Assembly (NCBI RefSeq): GCF_023333585.1
Contig: NZ_JAIQZN010000003.1
Coordinates: 89,961 to 153,960, forward strand
DNA from: Argonema antarcticum A004/B2
Lineage (GTDB): Bacteria; Cyanobacteriota; Cyanobacteriia; Cyanobacteriales; Aerosakkonemataceae
DNA: 64,000 nucleotides
Direction of reading: 5' to 3'
Shown here: positions 45,822 to 53,869 of the stretch, one piece after another
Layout of the letters: each line of letters opens with the position of its first letter
Numbering within the stretch: the first letter of the stretch is position 1
The notes under the pieces: model-generated
What the model saw: only the letters and a program-made list of their open reading frames with translations
Databases searched by the model: none
What the model was told of the DNA's origin: nothing
Program-made: the position numbers and the translations under genes

Positions 45822-47288
45822 TTACATTTGAGGATCTTCAGGAATCTCTAAATTATTTCGGGCTGACTCCGGCCAAACACCTTTATCAACTATGTAGTGC
45901 CTGTAGTAGAAGATGGGAAAAATGATGACGATCGCACCCAGTCCATACCACAAAGCATTGGGAGCGAAGACATTAGCTCCAAAGATGATGAAGGATAGAT
46001 TGAGTACGGTGAGAACTGGAACTCCCCCATAAACAAGCCAATCTGGAGCGCGGAAACTGCGAGGTTGATTAGGCATTTGTTTTCGCAGCATCCAGACAGC
46101 ATTGAGATCCATACAAATGCAGATGAGGTATGCCACGTTGCAGGCAGCAAATACAAAAACTGGGTTCCCCAAAGTCAGCAAAAACAGATTGAAAATCAAG
46201 TCAGTCCACATAGCTCTGATGGGGACACCGTGCTTGTTTAGCTTACTCAAAAACTTGGGGAAAAAACCATCTACCGAAGCTTGGTATAGAGTCCTGGCAC
46301 TGCTAGACATCGGTGTGATGATTGCCAAGATCAAGGCGAAGATCAGCATCAGCGTGAGTAATTTGCCAGACCCAGTACCGAAAGCGATTTCTGCTAGTTT
46401 GACGACTGCCGCTTGGGGATCTCCGTTGACAAAAGCTGGATCGGTAACATTTTCCATTCCCAGCACTCCCAAGAAAGTGAAGGGGAAAAGAATGAAGCAA
46501 CTACCTGCAACTGCCCCTAACAAGGTAATTGCTTTCAAACCATCCTTGGCAGGGTCTTTAAATTCGCTTACGTAACAGACTGCAAGTTCAGCTCCGTAGG
46601 TAATATAGCCTGCTATAAACATCCCACCCATAAATATGATGAAGGCATCACCGCTTAACCAACTCGTTGTTCCTTGTGGAATAAAAGGTACAAAGTTGGC
46701 TAGATTGACTTTTCCGGTGAGTAAAGGTACGACGGTGAGCAGGAATAGTGGAATCAAAGATAGAATTGCGATCGCAAACTGTACCTTTGCGGTTTGGGCA
46801 AGTCCCCTATGCTGCAAATAAAACGCCAGCACCAAAACCGCCGCACTGCATAGGATTATCCCATCGATCTTGAACTTGATTCCCGGTAAGATTGCGGAAA
46901 GGTCGAGCAGGGTGATGGAGAAGTTCGCCAATGGCGTATTTGCCAAAAAAGCAGTCATGATGTAATTTCCTGCCAGCGCCGCCGTAATCGCCAGCGCCGC
47001 CGACCAAGTTACCCAGTAGCACCAGACATTGATGGGGGCAAAAAGTTTGCCGTAGCGAACCCACGCGACAGCACCGTAAATGGAAGCTCCACCCGTCTTG
47101 TTGGGAAACAGAGCTGCCAGCTCGGTATATAAAAAGAGTTGCACGAAACCGATGATTGTTGATAGCGTCCAGATAAGTATGGATGGCGTGCCCACAATTG
47201 CTGCCATCGGGCCTATGGCCACAAGTATAGAAACTATTAAACCAGCGCCCAGCCAGAAAGTTTCTTTCCAATCTATGGTTCTTTTCAT
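45822..47288 (-). CDS. APC family amino-acid/polyamine permease
   Basis: 488 residues with about 12 membrane segments, starting with the family motif GAGLIVSILVAIGPMAAIVGTPSILIW and ending in a short polar tail. The pattern SxARTLYQASVDGFFPKFLSKL in the loop after TM8 is characteristic of amino-acid permeases. It would import or exchange an amine or amino acid across the inner membrane; the substrate cannot be fixed. It lies 300 bp downstream of the RiPP dehydrogenase gene, across repeats, so it is probably not part of that cluster. Confidence 0.88.
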   Translation of the reverse strand: MKRTIDWKETFWLGAGLIVSILVAIGPMAAIVGTPSILIWTLSTIIGFVQLFLYTELAALFPNKTGGASIYGAVAWVRYGKLFAPINVWCYWVTWSAALAITAALAGNYIMTAFLANTPLANFSITLLDLSAILPGIKFKIDGIILCSAAVLVLAFYLQHRGLAQTAKVQFAIAILSLIPLFLLTVVPLLTGKVNLANFVPFIPQGTTSWLSGDAFIIFMGGMFIAGYITYGAELAVCYVSEFKDPAKDGLKAITLLGAVAGSCFILFPFTFLGVLGMENVTDPAFVNGDPQAAVVKLAEIAFGTGSGKLLTLMLIFALILAIITPMSSSARTLYQASVDGFFPKFLSKLNKHGVPIRAMWTDLIFNLFLLTLGNPVFVFAACNVAYLICICMDLNAVWMLRKQMPNQPRSFRAPDWLVYGGVPVLTVLNLSFIIFGANVFAPNALWYGLGAIVIIFPIFYYRHYIVDKGVWPESARNNLEIPEDPQM

Positions 47289-47316
47289 GATTTTTCGGGT
47301 CTTTCGGAATTATTAT

Positions 47317-47355
47317 AGCTAGGGGCTAGGGGCTAGGGGCTAGGGGCTAGGGAAG
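47317..47355. repeat. GGGGCTA heptamer tract
   Basis: About four GGGGCTA heptamers following TTATAGCTA. The complementary family is at 60838-60875. Confidence 0.75.
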
Positions 47356-47483
47356 AGGGAAAAGCTTGACGAAGTAAGGGATTATGAACCAGAAGTAAGA
47401 GTTGGAGTTGCCCCTAGTGCAGGATGGCGGAAATAACTCACCACTAAAAATTGCCAATGATTGCTCTGGAAATCTTGATTTTT

Positions 47484-47582
47484 ACCACTGACAACTGACA
47501 ACTGACAACTGACAACTGACCACTGACAACTGACAACTGACCACTGACCACTGACCACTGACAACTGACAACTGACCACTTA
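47484..47582. repeat. CTGACAA/CTGACCA heptamer array
   Basis: About 14 tandem heptamers, complementary to the GTCAGTT/GTCAGTG array at 27864-28021, followed by CCCCTAGCTATAT. It lies past the 3' end of the SagB-type gene. Confidence 0.85.
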
Positions 47583-47591
47583 CCCTAGCCC

Positions 47592-49004
47592 CTAGCTATA
47601 TCTGCTACCCAACATAAATTCTCCTACGGATGATTCAGCATAGTAATCGCATCCCGTCGCCGCTGCAAACAAACTGGAATTGCCTCCTCCCACTGCACAA
47701 GGCGCAAGATTCATCGCTGTTGCCACCAAATACATTGTTTGATATAAAACGCCAACGTGCTTTAATGTGAGGGCGTAAGCCATTGACTCGTAATTCCAGC
47801 TAACTCTGGGCAAGCGAGAAGCCAGGATAATTAAGATTTGCGGATTGCAGGGAGGATTTGTTGCTAATTCGGCACTTTTTAAGAGCGCTTTTACATAAGT
47901 GGTTCGTTCGGAAATCCTACAAAGTTGATGGTCTAGCGGGCAATAATGGTAAATTCCATCGGGAATATTTTCGCAGCTATTTATAATAATATAAAGTTCT
48001 ATTTCATAGCAGGCTCCTCCATTTGGGTAAGGTCGATTGCTGCATTCTTTTTGGTCTTTTGGAAAGATCGATCGAACTCTGGCGGTACGATACAGAAATT
48101 CGCCTAGCTGTTTATCTGTAATTGGTTCGTTCCCCTGCACTCTGATCGATTTTCTCTCTTCCAGAATGCGGGTAAAGGGATAATCTTCTTCTTTAAGTTT
48201 TTCTATATCTGGTTTGTATAGTTCAATAATATCATTAGATACTTTGGGTTTGACTACTGGTAGCGGCTTGATTTCGTTCACAAAACGAAATGATTTGCCG
48301 ACGGGATTGTTGTGTCTTCCGCCTCTACTTCTGGAATGAAACAGTAAATCGTGAAACTCCCATTGAGTCAGGGTATCGTTTTCCTTTTCGACAACTTTTC
48401 CGTCTTCTTCTACTTCCGAAAGCATTGCAGCACTGTTGAGGAGGCTAAAAAACATCACTGCTGTTTCTAGGGATATACCGGGGATAAGATTGCTCAGTTC
48501 GTTTGCTGTTTGCGGTTTGGTAATACAAGTTGCGATCGCACCAGAGCGCCAATCTGTTAAAATGATTTGGGCCCCACATAAGGGAGATTCCAGCACCATC
48601 CCGTCTTTACCTTGGTGGCAATAGGCAAACCTGGACAAAACATATTTTTTGTCCGGTTTTGCATCAAAAAATTGCAGCTTCTCAAACTTTGAGATGGGAA
48701 CCAAAGTTGCTAGAGGCAACCCATCCGCACAAACAGTATGGCAGATAATGCCCAGATTGATAAATTGTTCGATATAATAATATAACTTAGGCAGTGAAGA
48801 GAAGCTGTCAGCTTGCAGCACCTGTTGGCTGAGATATTCTTCAGTACCGCCATCAGCAGCAAGAATCTTAATAGCAGCCAGCAATCCCGGAGACAGTTGC
48901 TTGAGATTGAATGTTCCTTCTGGCGATTTTAGCACCAAACTATCGCTTGATTCTTCACTCAGAGAAACATTTTTTGTAAAAGCAAGTACGAATGGTTGTG
49001 GCAT
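47592..49004 (-). CDS. SagB/ThcOx-type FMN dehydrogenase of a RiPP cluster
   Basis: 470 residues. In azole-peptide (TOMM/LAP) pathways this enzyme oxidises azolines to aromatic azoles using FMN. The N-terminal half (about 1-220) is winged-helix-like. The C-terminal half (about 260-470) is the nitroreductase-like domain, with ILEERKSIRVQGNEPITDKQLGEFLYRTARVR, a substrate-side segment PNGGACYEIELY, and the C-terminal AVGGGNSSLFAAATGCD. It lies 31 bp downstream of the cyclodehydratase on the same strand. The fused N-terminal region is typical of cyanobacterial SagB homologues. Confidence 0.9.
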   Translation of the reverse strand: MPQPFVLAFTKNVSLSEESSDSLVLKSPEGTFNLKQLSPGLLAAIKILAADGGTEEYLSQQVLQADSFSSLPKLYYYIEQFINLGIICHTVCADGLPLATLVPISKFEKLQFFDAKPDKKYVLSRFAYCHQGKDGMVLESPLCGAQIILTDWRSGAIATCITKPQTANELSNLIPGISLETAVMFFSLLNSAAMLSEVEEDGKVVEKENDTLTQWEFHDLLFHSRSRGGRHNNPVGKSFRFVNEIKPLPVVKPKVSNDIIELYKPDIEKLKEEDYPFTRILEERKSIRVQGNEPITDKQLGEFLYRTARVRSIFPKDQKECSNRPYPNGGACYEIELYIIINSCENIPDGIYHYCPLDHQLCRISERTTYVKALLKSAELATNPPCNPQILIILASRLPRVSWNYESMAYALTLKHVGVLYQTMYLVATAMNLAPCAVGGGNSSLFAAATGCDYYAESSVGEFMLGSRYS

Positions 49005-49034
49005 TTTGTTACTCTATTTTCAAAACAATATTGT

Positions 49035-51293
49035 TTAGAAGAAAATCGGAAACGGGTTGAGTTCATTCTCTGGCAACGACTCTGGCAACAAACCCAATTT
49101 AACGGGTACATCATAAAGCCTTCCCGGTGCCAACCTTTTCCAAAAGTGTCGCATTCCGGGGACGATAACCTTAGCGACATTCAGTTCGATATCGGCACGA
49201 GTTTGATCTAAAACCAGCACTTCCATGCCTTGTTTTTCGGCTATTTTTACGCAAGTCATCACATCTTCCCGCAAATCGTCGCTTGCTTGCAGGGGATAAT
49301 CGGCAAACACTTTTGGGGCGACATTTTCATCGGGAATCAGATAAGGCTGATTTGCCAATGTAGCTGTTTTCCACCATTCTATAGTTAACTCATCAAAAAA
49401 GTTATATTTGGTGCTACCATCATCAGCAATGGATAAAACTGCTGGCAGCATTTGATTTCCTTCTGTCAAAGCCCTAGATATACCGACTTTCGGGTCAAAA
49501 TGGGTGCCAAAACCGAGGGTGATATCTTCGATATTTTTATCTGTTCTTCTGGAAATAGCGGCAAAAGTAGGAATATTTAAATCGCTGGTAAGATCCAAAA
49601 CCCAAAGTTCGCGATCGATACTTTTATAATAATTCTTCAATGCTTCAAAATACGGGTCGTCAAAACTGTCTAAATCCACTAGCGGTCTGGCGATCCGATT
49701 ATACCACCACAAGGCTACGCTATCTCGTTCTACCACTTCCATAAAACCTTGCAAAATGGCTTCTTCGAGGGTGTTACCAGCTGCGCTACCGTTGGAATCT
49801 GCCCAAAAATAAGGTTTGGGAAGGTTGAGGTAACCGTAATAGCAATAACCCGTTGGCAGATATTTTACTTCATCATTAGTTAAAGACCAAACTGGCGTCC
49901 ACTCAATTTCTATTTCCTCGTCAAAAGGTTCTGGCACTTTTTGAAACAAATTGGTACATTTGACATTCCATTCCGACCTCGTTTCGTATTGGAATTCGCT
50001 AAAGTTCATACAAGTATTGGGGTGAATGGCAGATGCGCCCATTTCTTTGTATGTGCCTTTTTGTCTGATTTCGTCTCCTTGAAATACTCCAGAATATCTT
50101 TCTACAGCTTCGCCAAGGGCGCTGGCTTTTGCTTGAATGTCGGTTTTACCTTTCCCCGCACTTTTGCCGCGCAGATTTTCACGCAAAAAGTATAAACCGT
50201 CAAACATGGTCGCAAAATTATGGCCTGCTACATAGACATTTGTTAAATTTGTTTCTGAGACGCGAATTTGCTTTAGCGATCGAATTGCCCCCGTAATCGG
50301 GCTGATATGATGTTCGTATTTCTCGATCGTTTCTTCTGGTGAAAAAGAACGGTGTCCGCCGTCGCTGGTGAAATTTTTATCACCGCTTTTGAGTAGAATG
50401 GGTAAAGGTTCTCTGTTGTACAGATATTGCGCTTCTCCGCAAGCCGGACATTGCGGACGTTTGACCAAAGTGTGATTTTTGGTTTTCAGAGATATAGTTT
50501 CAAAGGTGATTAAAGTTCCTTCTAGAGATTTGTTCTCTCCCTGAACAATCCATTTGGCGATTTCAGTTGTGGCAATATTTAATCCCGTTTGCCATGTAGA
50601 AGGAAGCACACCTTGATGGGTTTGCAGAGGTGTTGTTGTTGAAATACCTTTTTGTCTCTGGATAAAGCTTTCTACGGGGCGGTTGGCACGCAGACGTTGA
50701 GCCAGACATTCCCAACAGCCTGTTTTTCCGGGCTGGAAAATAGGGCCGATCCAAATAATTTTGCCCACTGGCTTGATCAGTATCCAGGGTTGTTGTAATT
50801 CTAAAGCTTTTTGGTTAAATGTAGCCAGATCTTCTTGCAGGTAATCATCGGTTAAGACGGCGGTAATATCGCCTGAATCGGATACTTGAATATTGAGTGA
50901 TTTCAGTCTGTCGATAAATTCGTTGGTTGTGACATTACCGATCGCACTCACAGAAACTTTGGTAGATTTCAATCGGCTTGTTGCTTTGAAGGAATCGACA
51001 TTCAAGCTATCCCAGAAAATGGCTACTTCAGTTGGGATAGAATCGTCGTTCTCGACGATGTAGCCTTTCTGTTCCATCAACATCAAAGTATAATAAAGCT
51101 CGGTGGTGGATGCTTTTCCGTGCAGGTGTTTGATGATGTCGTCAACAGTACGATCGCCATCAAGCAGCGGGGCTAATAACTCATAAAGGCGACCAGTTAA
51201 TAAAAAATAATCTGATTCGGCTAGCAGGAATACACCGACAGATTCTATCACTTCGACTCTATAACAACTTTTAAATTTTGGTTTATTGTACAT
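49035..51293 (-). CDS. Fused cyclodehydratase (leader-binding/E1-like plus YcaO)
   Basis: 752 residues from the ATG at 51293 (the open frame continues to 51347). An RRE-like winged helix (about 20-90) binds the precursor leader. An E1/ThiF-like domain (about 110-330) holds zinc Cys pairs CWEC and CPAC. The YcaO domain (about 350-752) has the ATP motif SAGKGKTDIQAKASALGEAVERYS and NGSAAGNTLEEAILQGFMEVVERD, with the C-terminal tail NPFPIFF (Pro-rich end needed in cyclodehydratases). It would convert core Ser/Thr/Cys to azolines using ATP. In cyanobactin and TOMM pathways the same architecture is TruD/PatD-like or 'fused C/D'. Confidence 0.93.
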   Translation of the reverse strand: MYNKPKFKSCYRVEVIESVGVFLLAESDYFLLTGRLYELLAPLLDGDRTVDDIIKHLHGKASTTELYYTLMLMEQKGYIVENDDSIPTEVAIFWDSLNVDSFKATSRLKSTKVSVSAIGNVTTNEFIDRLKSLNIQVSDSGDITAVLTDDYLQEDLATFNQKALELQQPWILIKPVGKIIWIGPIFQPGKTGCWECLAQRLRANRPVESFIQRQKGISTTTPLQTHQGVLPSTWQTGLNIATTEIAKWIVQGENKSLEGTLITFETISLKTKNHTLVKRPQCPACGEAQYLYNREPLPILLKSGDKNFTSDGGHRSFSPEETIEKYEHHISPITGAIRSLKQIRVSETNLTNVYVAGHNFATMFDGLYFLRENLRGKSAGKGKTDIQAKASALGEAVERYSGVFQGDEIRQKGTYKEMGASAIHPNTCMNFSEFQYETRSEWNVKCTNLFQKVPEPFDEEIEIEWTPVWSLTNDEVKYLPTGYCYYGYLNLPKPYFWADSNGSAAGNTLEEAILQGFMEVVERDSVALWWYNRIARPLVDLDSFDDPYFEALKNYYKSIDRELWVLDLTSDLNIPTFAAISRRTDKNIEDITLGFGTHFDPKVGISRALTEGNQMLPAVLSIADDGSTKYNFFDELTIEWWKTATLANQPYLIPDENVAPKVFADYPLQASDDLREDVMTCVKIAEKQGMEVLVLDQTRADIELNVAKVIVPGMRHFWKRLAPGRLYDVPVKLGLLPESLPENELNPFPIFF

Positions 51294-51319
51294 TTTGATA
51301 TTTTTTTCCTGCTGCCCTT

Positions 51320-52177
51320 TTAGTAAGCTACAGATGAGAAATAGCAACCTTGGGGTTCAAAATACTCACCCAGTGCCATGATGTTTACTGTATTGATGAC
51401 GCGCAAACCTTCGCCCAGACACCAGCGAAAGAAGGAAGCCTGACAAAGAGGCACTATTAAGGATAAAGGATCGTCGCCTGCTGCCGCAATGCCTAATAGC
51501 AATGCTTGCATATCGGCGTCGTTTTTGGCTACTCCATGTCCGAAGAAGTTGGTAGCAGTGGCATAAGCGACGATGCTGTTTTGTCGGACTGCGACAAAAG
51601 GGGAAAAATGCTCGATCGCTTGCTGCAACTCCTGAAACCGCTCAAACCCGTAAACCTGCTTGCAGAGGGCCGCGCACTCTTCTAAATCTGACTCCTGGAG
51701 GGGCCTGATTTCAATTGTAGGGTCTGGCTTACTTTTCGGCTTGCCACCGATCAAAACGGCAGGTTCCTTGACATCGAAACCAACAGAAGCGTAAAGTGAG
51801 AGCGATGTCGTATTTGATGCTTCTTGAATCAGACGAATACTCACAGCCTCTCGACCTCTCTCCAGCAAGGCTTCCATTAGTTTTCTGCCTATTTTGCGAG
51901 ATTGGAAATCGGGATGAACCGCTGTTGGCCCAATTTTGCGGATGATATCGCTTTCGTCGAGGAAGTTCGCACCAACTATTTGACTGTCGCTTTCCGCAAC
52001 TACACCAAAAACTGAAGGATTGGCGATTAAAGAACCTGTTACCTCAGCCGCAAATTCCTGCGTGGGGAAAAAAGAAGGAACTTGATAGCGATCGGCTATT
52101 CCTTTAAAGGCAAGATAGATTACACTTCCACATCTGTCGGTGTCGTCGGTAGTTGCCTGTCGGATCGTTACATCCAT
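51320..52177 (-). CDS. Two-domain GNAT acetyltransferase
   Basis: 285 residues. Two GNAT-like folds: 1-130 (DVTIRQATTDDTDRCG.., acetyl-CoA motif VHPDFQSRKIGRKLMEALL) and about 145-285 (IEIRPLQESDLEECAALCK.., ending PQGCYFSSVAY). Only the first has the Q/RxxGxG/A-type CoA loop. Its stop is 26 bp before the cyclodehydratase start, so both are likely co-transcribed. In linear azole peptides such as goadsporin a GNAT acetylates the peptide N-terminus; a similar role here is inference. General metabolic GNATs are the alternative. Confidence 0.8.
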   Translation of the reverse strand: MDVTIRQATTDDTDRCGSVIYLAFKGIADRYQVPSFFPTQEFAAEVTGSLIANPSVFGVVAESDSQIVGANFLDESDIIRKIGPTAVHPDFQSRKIGRKLMEALLERGREAVSIRLIQEASNTTSLSLYASVGFDVKEPAVLIGGKPKSKPDPTIEIRPLQESDLEECAALCKQVYGFERFQELQQAIEHFSPFVAVRQNSIVAYATATNFFGHGVAKNDADMQALLLGIAAAGDDPLSLIVPLCQASFFRWCLGEGLRVINTVNIMALGEYFEPQGCYFSSVAY

Positions 52178-52227
52178 GAAAGCTGCCTTTAAAACAATGA
52201 CGAGTGTTTTTTTGCTATCAAATTATA

Positions 52228-52380
52228 TCATATCCTTATCCATCGCTTACCTAAAAAATTCCTGTTCTTCTTCTTATCTGCGTTTATCTGCGTTTATCTG
52301 TCTACCCTACGGTCAGGCGAAGCGCCTACATCTGCGGTAAAAATTTAACCAACGATCGCAACAGACCATTTGACGATATC
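52228..52380. repeat. Dispersed repeat with a nested insert
   Basis: Diverged copy of 13237-13366 with TCTGCGTTTATC units. A 27-bp insert (52301-52330, CTACCCTACGGTCAGGCGAAGC..) is present here only. Confidence 0.75.
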
Positions 52381-52447
52381 ATCGAGATTAAAGTCTACGA
52401 TCGCATCATGTTGCTTTTGTCAATAACGATCGCACCCCGTTTGAGCT

Positions 52448-52687
52448 TTATTCCTTCGGCCATTCTTCTAAACCCGCTTCCGTCAATTCTTGTAACTCTC
52501 GATCTCTTTCGTAAATTTCTGCATAGAGGGTAGCCGATTCTTGCAAGTTATCCGCTTCTAATGATAACTGCAACTTTTGCAGGGCTGTTATGACGACTTC
52601 GCCGGGGTTTTGAAATCCATATTCTTGACACCGGTCAAGAAATTTGATAGTAGAGTCATCAAGTTCAAATCTTTGTTCTTTCATCAT
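52448..52687 (-). CDS. Small antitoxin-like protein
   Basis: 79 residues from the ATG at 52687. Begins MKEQRFELDDSTIKFLD with a strand-helix-helix N-terminus and an acidic helical C-terminus (SATLYAEIYERDRELQELTEAGLEEW). Similar proteins sit beside PemK/MazF-type toxins, but none follows here (270 bp of repeats instead). So it is an orphan or uncoupled antitoxin-like gene. The family assignment is by memory only. Confidence 0.65.
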   Translation of the reverse strand: MMKEQRFELDDSTIKFLDRCQEYGFQNPGEVVITALQKLQLSLEADNLQESATLYAEIYERDRELQELTEAGLEEWPKE

Positions 52688-52719
52688 ACAGCAGTGCGAT
52701 CGCCACCCATGAACCGCTC

Positions 52720-52860
52720 TCAAGAGGACTCAATATTAAATCTAACAGTCCATTTTAATGGACTTTCGCTATTAGCTGGGGAATTGATTCCCCAGCGGGT
52801 GAGCGGGCTAACAAGAGATTCTTTGGCCCAAGCACTAATCTCTTCGTCTGTGAGAACCAT
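52720..52860 (-). pseudogene. Leaderless third RiPP precursor copy ending in a repeat
   Basis: 46 codons starting MVLTDEEISAWAKESLVS, then a tail encoded by the palindromic repeat at 52747-52800. Its promoter and ribosome site match those of the 53004 gene. MVLT matches the start of that gene, while LTDEEISAWA matches its residues just before the core. So nearly all of the leader is missing, consistent with deletion between the direct repeats CTCACAGA. No recognisable core VAPAS..TT remains. Confidence 0.65.
52747..52800. repeat. Variant of the two-hairpin repeat
   Basis: Same architecture as 521-600 but with different stem bases: AGTCCATT-TT-AATGGACT and CTGGGGAAT-TG-ATTCCCCAG, separated by the conserved TTCGCTATTAG. 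Substitutions on both sides keep the pairing. A spare GCTCTCAAGAGGACT lies just before it at 52716-52730. Confidence 0.85.
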
Positions 52861-52893
52861 TTTTTCTCCTAATGCACCACTGAATTTGGCTGA

Positions 52894-52922
52894 ATTATAC
52901 AATATTTACCTTCAGAACGCAA
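52894..52922 (-). promoter_or_regulatory. Promoter of the third precursor copy
   Basis: On the minus strand TTGCGT and TATAAT are 17 bp apart. The sequence from the -35 to the ribosome site GGAGAAAAA is nearly the same as at 53430-53458. Confidence 0.75.
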
Positions 52923-52923
52923 G

Positions 52924-52954
52924 CCCCCGCTCTAATTGTGAATCTGAGCGGGGG
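52924..52954 (-). promoter_or_regulatory. GC-rich hairpin upstream of the third copy
   Basis: CCCCCGCTC.. / ..GAGCGGGGG arms separated by 13 bases, immediately upstream of the -35. It may end transcription of the upstream precursor or insulate the promoter. Identical arms are at 53460-53490. Confidence 0.7.
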
Positions 52955-53003
52955 AGAACCTCGCACGGGCTAGAACAAGAACCCGCACGAGGTTGGAGGG
53001 GCT

Positions 53004-53396
53004 TTAGGTAGTAAGAACTATAGACGCGGGCGCTACATCTACCCGGCCCTCAGCCCAAGCACTAATTTCTTCGTCTGTGAGTGTGGTGGGTTTGGGAGGC
53101 AGGGGCAGTTCGTAGACTACAGTTCCCCCCTCACCTGCTCTGAGGATAGGCACTGCATCTGGGTTCTGATTGATTTGGACTTCGACAAAATCTTCCAGAA
53201 CCAGCCCTGCTTCCTGGAGCGTTCCCGCCGGGTCAGCGATAAAGCTGTCGCAGAAGTCGCTATCTAACCATGCCCTGGCGACAAGTTTCGAGACTTCTGT
53301 TTCCCATAATTTCCAGTCGGAAGGGAAGGGCGCTGTTTTTTTGGCTTGGCTACTAATTTGGACGGGAGTGGAAATCCTAGTTTCTGTGAGAACCAT
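53004..53396 (-). CDS. NHLP-family RiPP precursor peptide 1
   Basis: 130 residues from the ATG at 53396, which has GGAGA eight bases upstream. A start further up at 53438 would begin inside the -10 box and is rejected. It has an N-terminal extension (MVLTETRISTPVQISSQ..), then a nitrile-hydratase-alpha-like leader (about 23-105: WETEVSKLVARAWLDSDFCDS, DPAGTLQEAGL, VEVQINQNPDAVPILRAGEGG). LTDEEISAWAEG is the cleavage-side motif and RVDVAPASIVLTT a likely 13-residue core. The core has Ser and Thr but no Cys. NHLP precursors feed YcaO-type enzymes; this gene is upstream of the GNAT, cyclodehydratase and dehydrogenase genes. Confidence 0.85.
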   Translation of the reverse strand: MVLTETRISTPVQISSQAKKTAPFPSDWKLWETEVSKLVARAWLDSDFCDSFIADPAGTLQEAGLVLEDFVEVQINQNPDAVPILRAGEGGTVVYELPLPPKPTTLTDEEISAWAEGRVDVAPASIVLTT

Positions 53397-53429
53397 TTTT
53401 TCTCCTAATGCACCGCTAAATTTGGTCGT

Positions 53430-53458
53430 ATTATACAATAGTTCTCTTCAGAACGCAA
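53430..53458 (-). promoter_or_regulatory. Promoter of precursor 1
   Basis: Minus-strand TTGCGT (53453-53458) and TATAAT (53430-53435), 17 bp apart. The -10 is perfect. The predicted transcript start leaves a leader of about 25 bases to the ATG at 53396, and the ribosome site is GGAGA. Confidence 0.8.
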
Positions 53459-53459
53459 G

Positions 53460-53490
53460 CCCCCGCTCTAATTGTGAATCTGAGCGGGGG
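53460..53490 (-). terminator. GC-rich hairpin between the precursor genes
   Basis: 9-bp arms CCCCCGCTC/GAGCGGGGG around a 13-base loop, placed just upstream of the -35 of precursor 1 and about 50 bases past the stop of precursor 2. A second, imperfect stem (CCTCGTGCGGG / CCCGTGCGAGG) precedes it. It could terminate precursor 2 transcripts, although no U-run follows. Confidence 0.5.
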
Positions 53491-53539
53491 AGAACCTCGC
53501 ACGGGCTAGAACAACAACCCGCACGAGGCCAGAGGAGCA

Positions 53540-53869
53540 TCAGGTAGTAACAACTACAGACGCGGGCGCTACATTTACCCGGCCTTCAACCCAATCGCTA
53601 ATTTCTTCGTCTGTGAGTGTGCTGGGCTTGGGAGGCAGAGGAATTTCAAAGACTACAGTTCCCCCCTCACCTGCTCTGAGGACGGGCACTGCATCTGGGT
53701 TCTGATTGATTTGCACTTCGACAAAATCTTCCAAAACCAGCCCTGCTTCCTGGAGCGTTCCCGCCGGGTCGGCGACAAAGCTGTCGCAGAAGTCGCTATC
53801 TAACCATGCCCTGGCGACAAGTTTCGAGACTTCTGTTTCCCATGTTTTCCAGTCTTGTGGAAAAGCCAC
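53540..53869 (-). CDS. NHLP-family RiPP precursor peptide 2
   Basis: 109 residues from GTG at 53869 with AGGAG eight bases upstream. It lacks the N-terminal extension of precursor 1 but has nearly the same leader (WETEVSKLVARAWLDSDFCDS, DPAGTLQEAGLVLEDFVEVQ). The core is RVNVAPASVVVTT. Conservative changes between the two cores (Asp/Asn, Ile/Val, Leu/Val) keep Ser and the terminal Thr-Thr pair. Likely first gene of the cluster. Confidence 0.85.
   Translation of the reverse strand: MAFPQDWKTWETEVSKLVARAWLDSDFCDSFVADPAGTLQEAGLVLEDFVEVQINQNPDAVPVLRAGEGGTVVFEIPLPPKPSTLTDEEISDWVEGRVNVAPASVVVTT

Noticed and set aside
45822..47288. APC permease as exporter of the RiPP product
   Set aside because: Separated by 300 bp of repeats from the cluster; its family moves amino acids and similar small solutes.
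53396..53438. Upstream start for precursor 1
   Set aside because: The added 14 residues would be encoded by the -10 box and the leader of the mRNA; the ATG at 53396 has a strong ribosome site.
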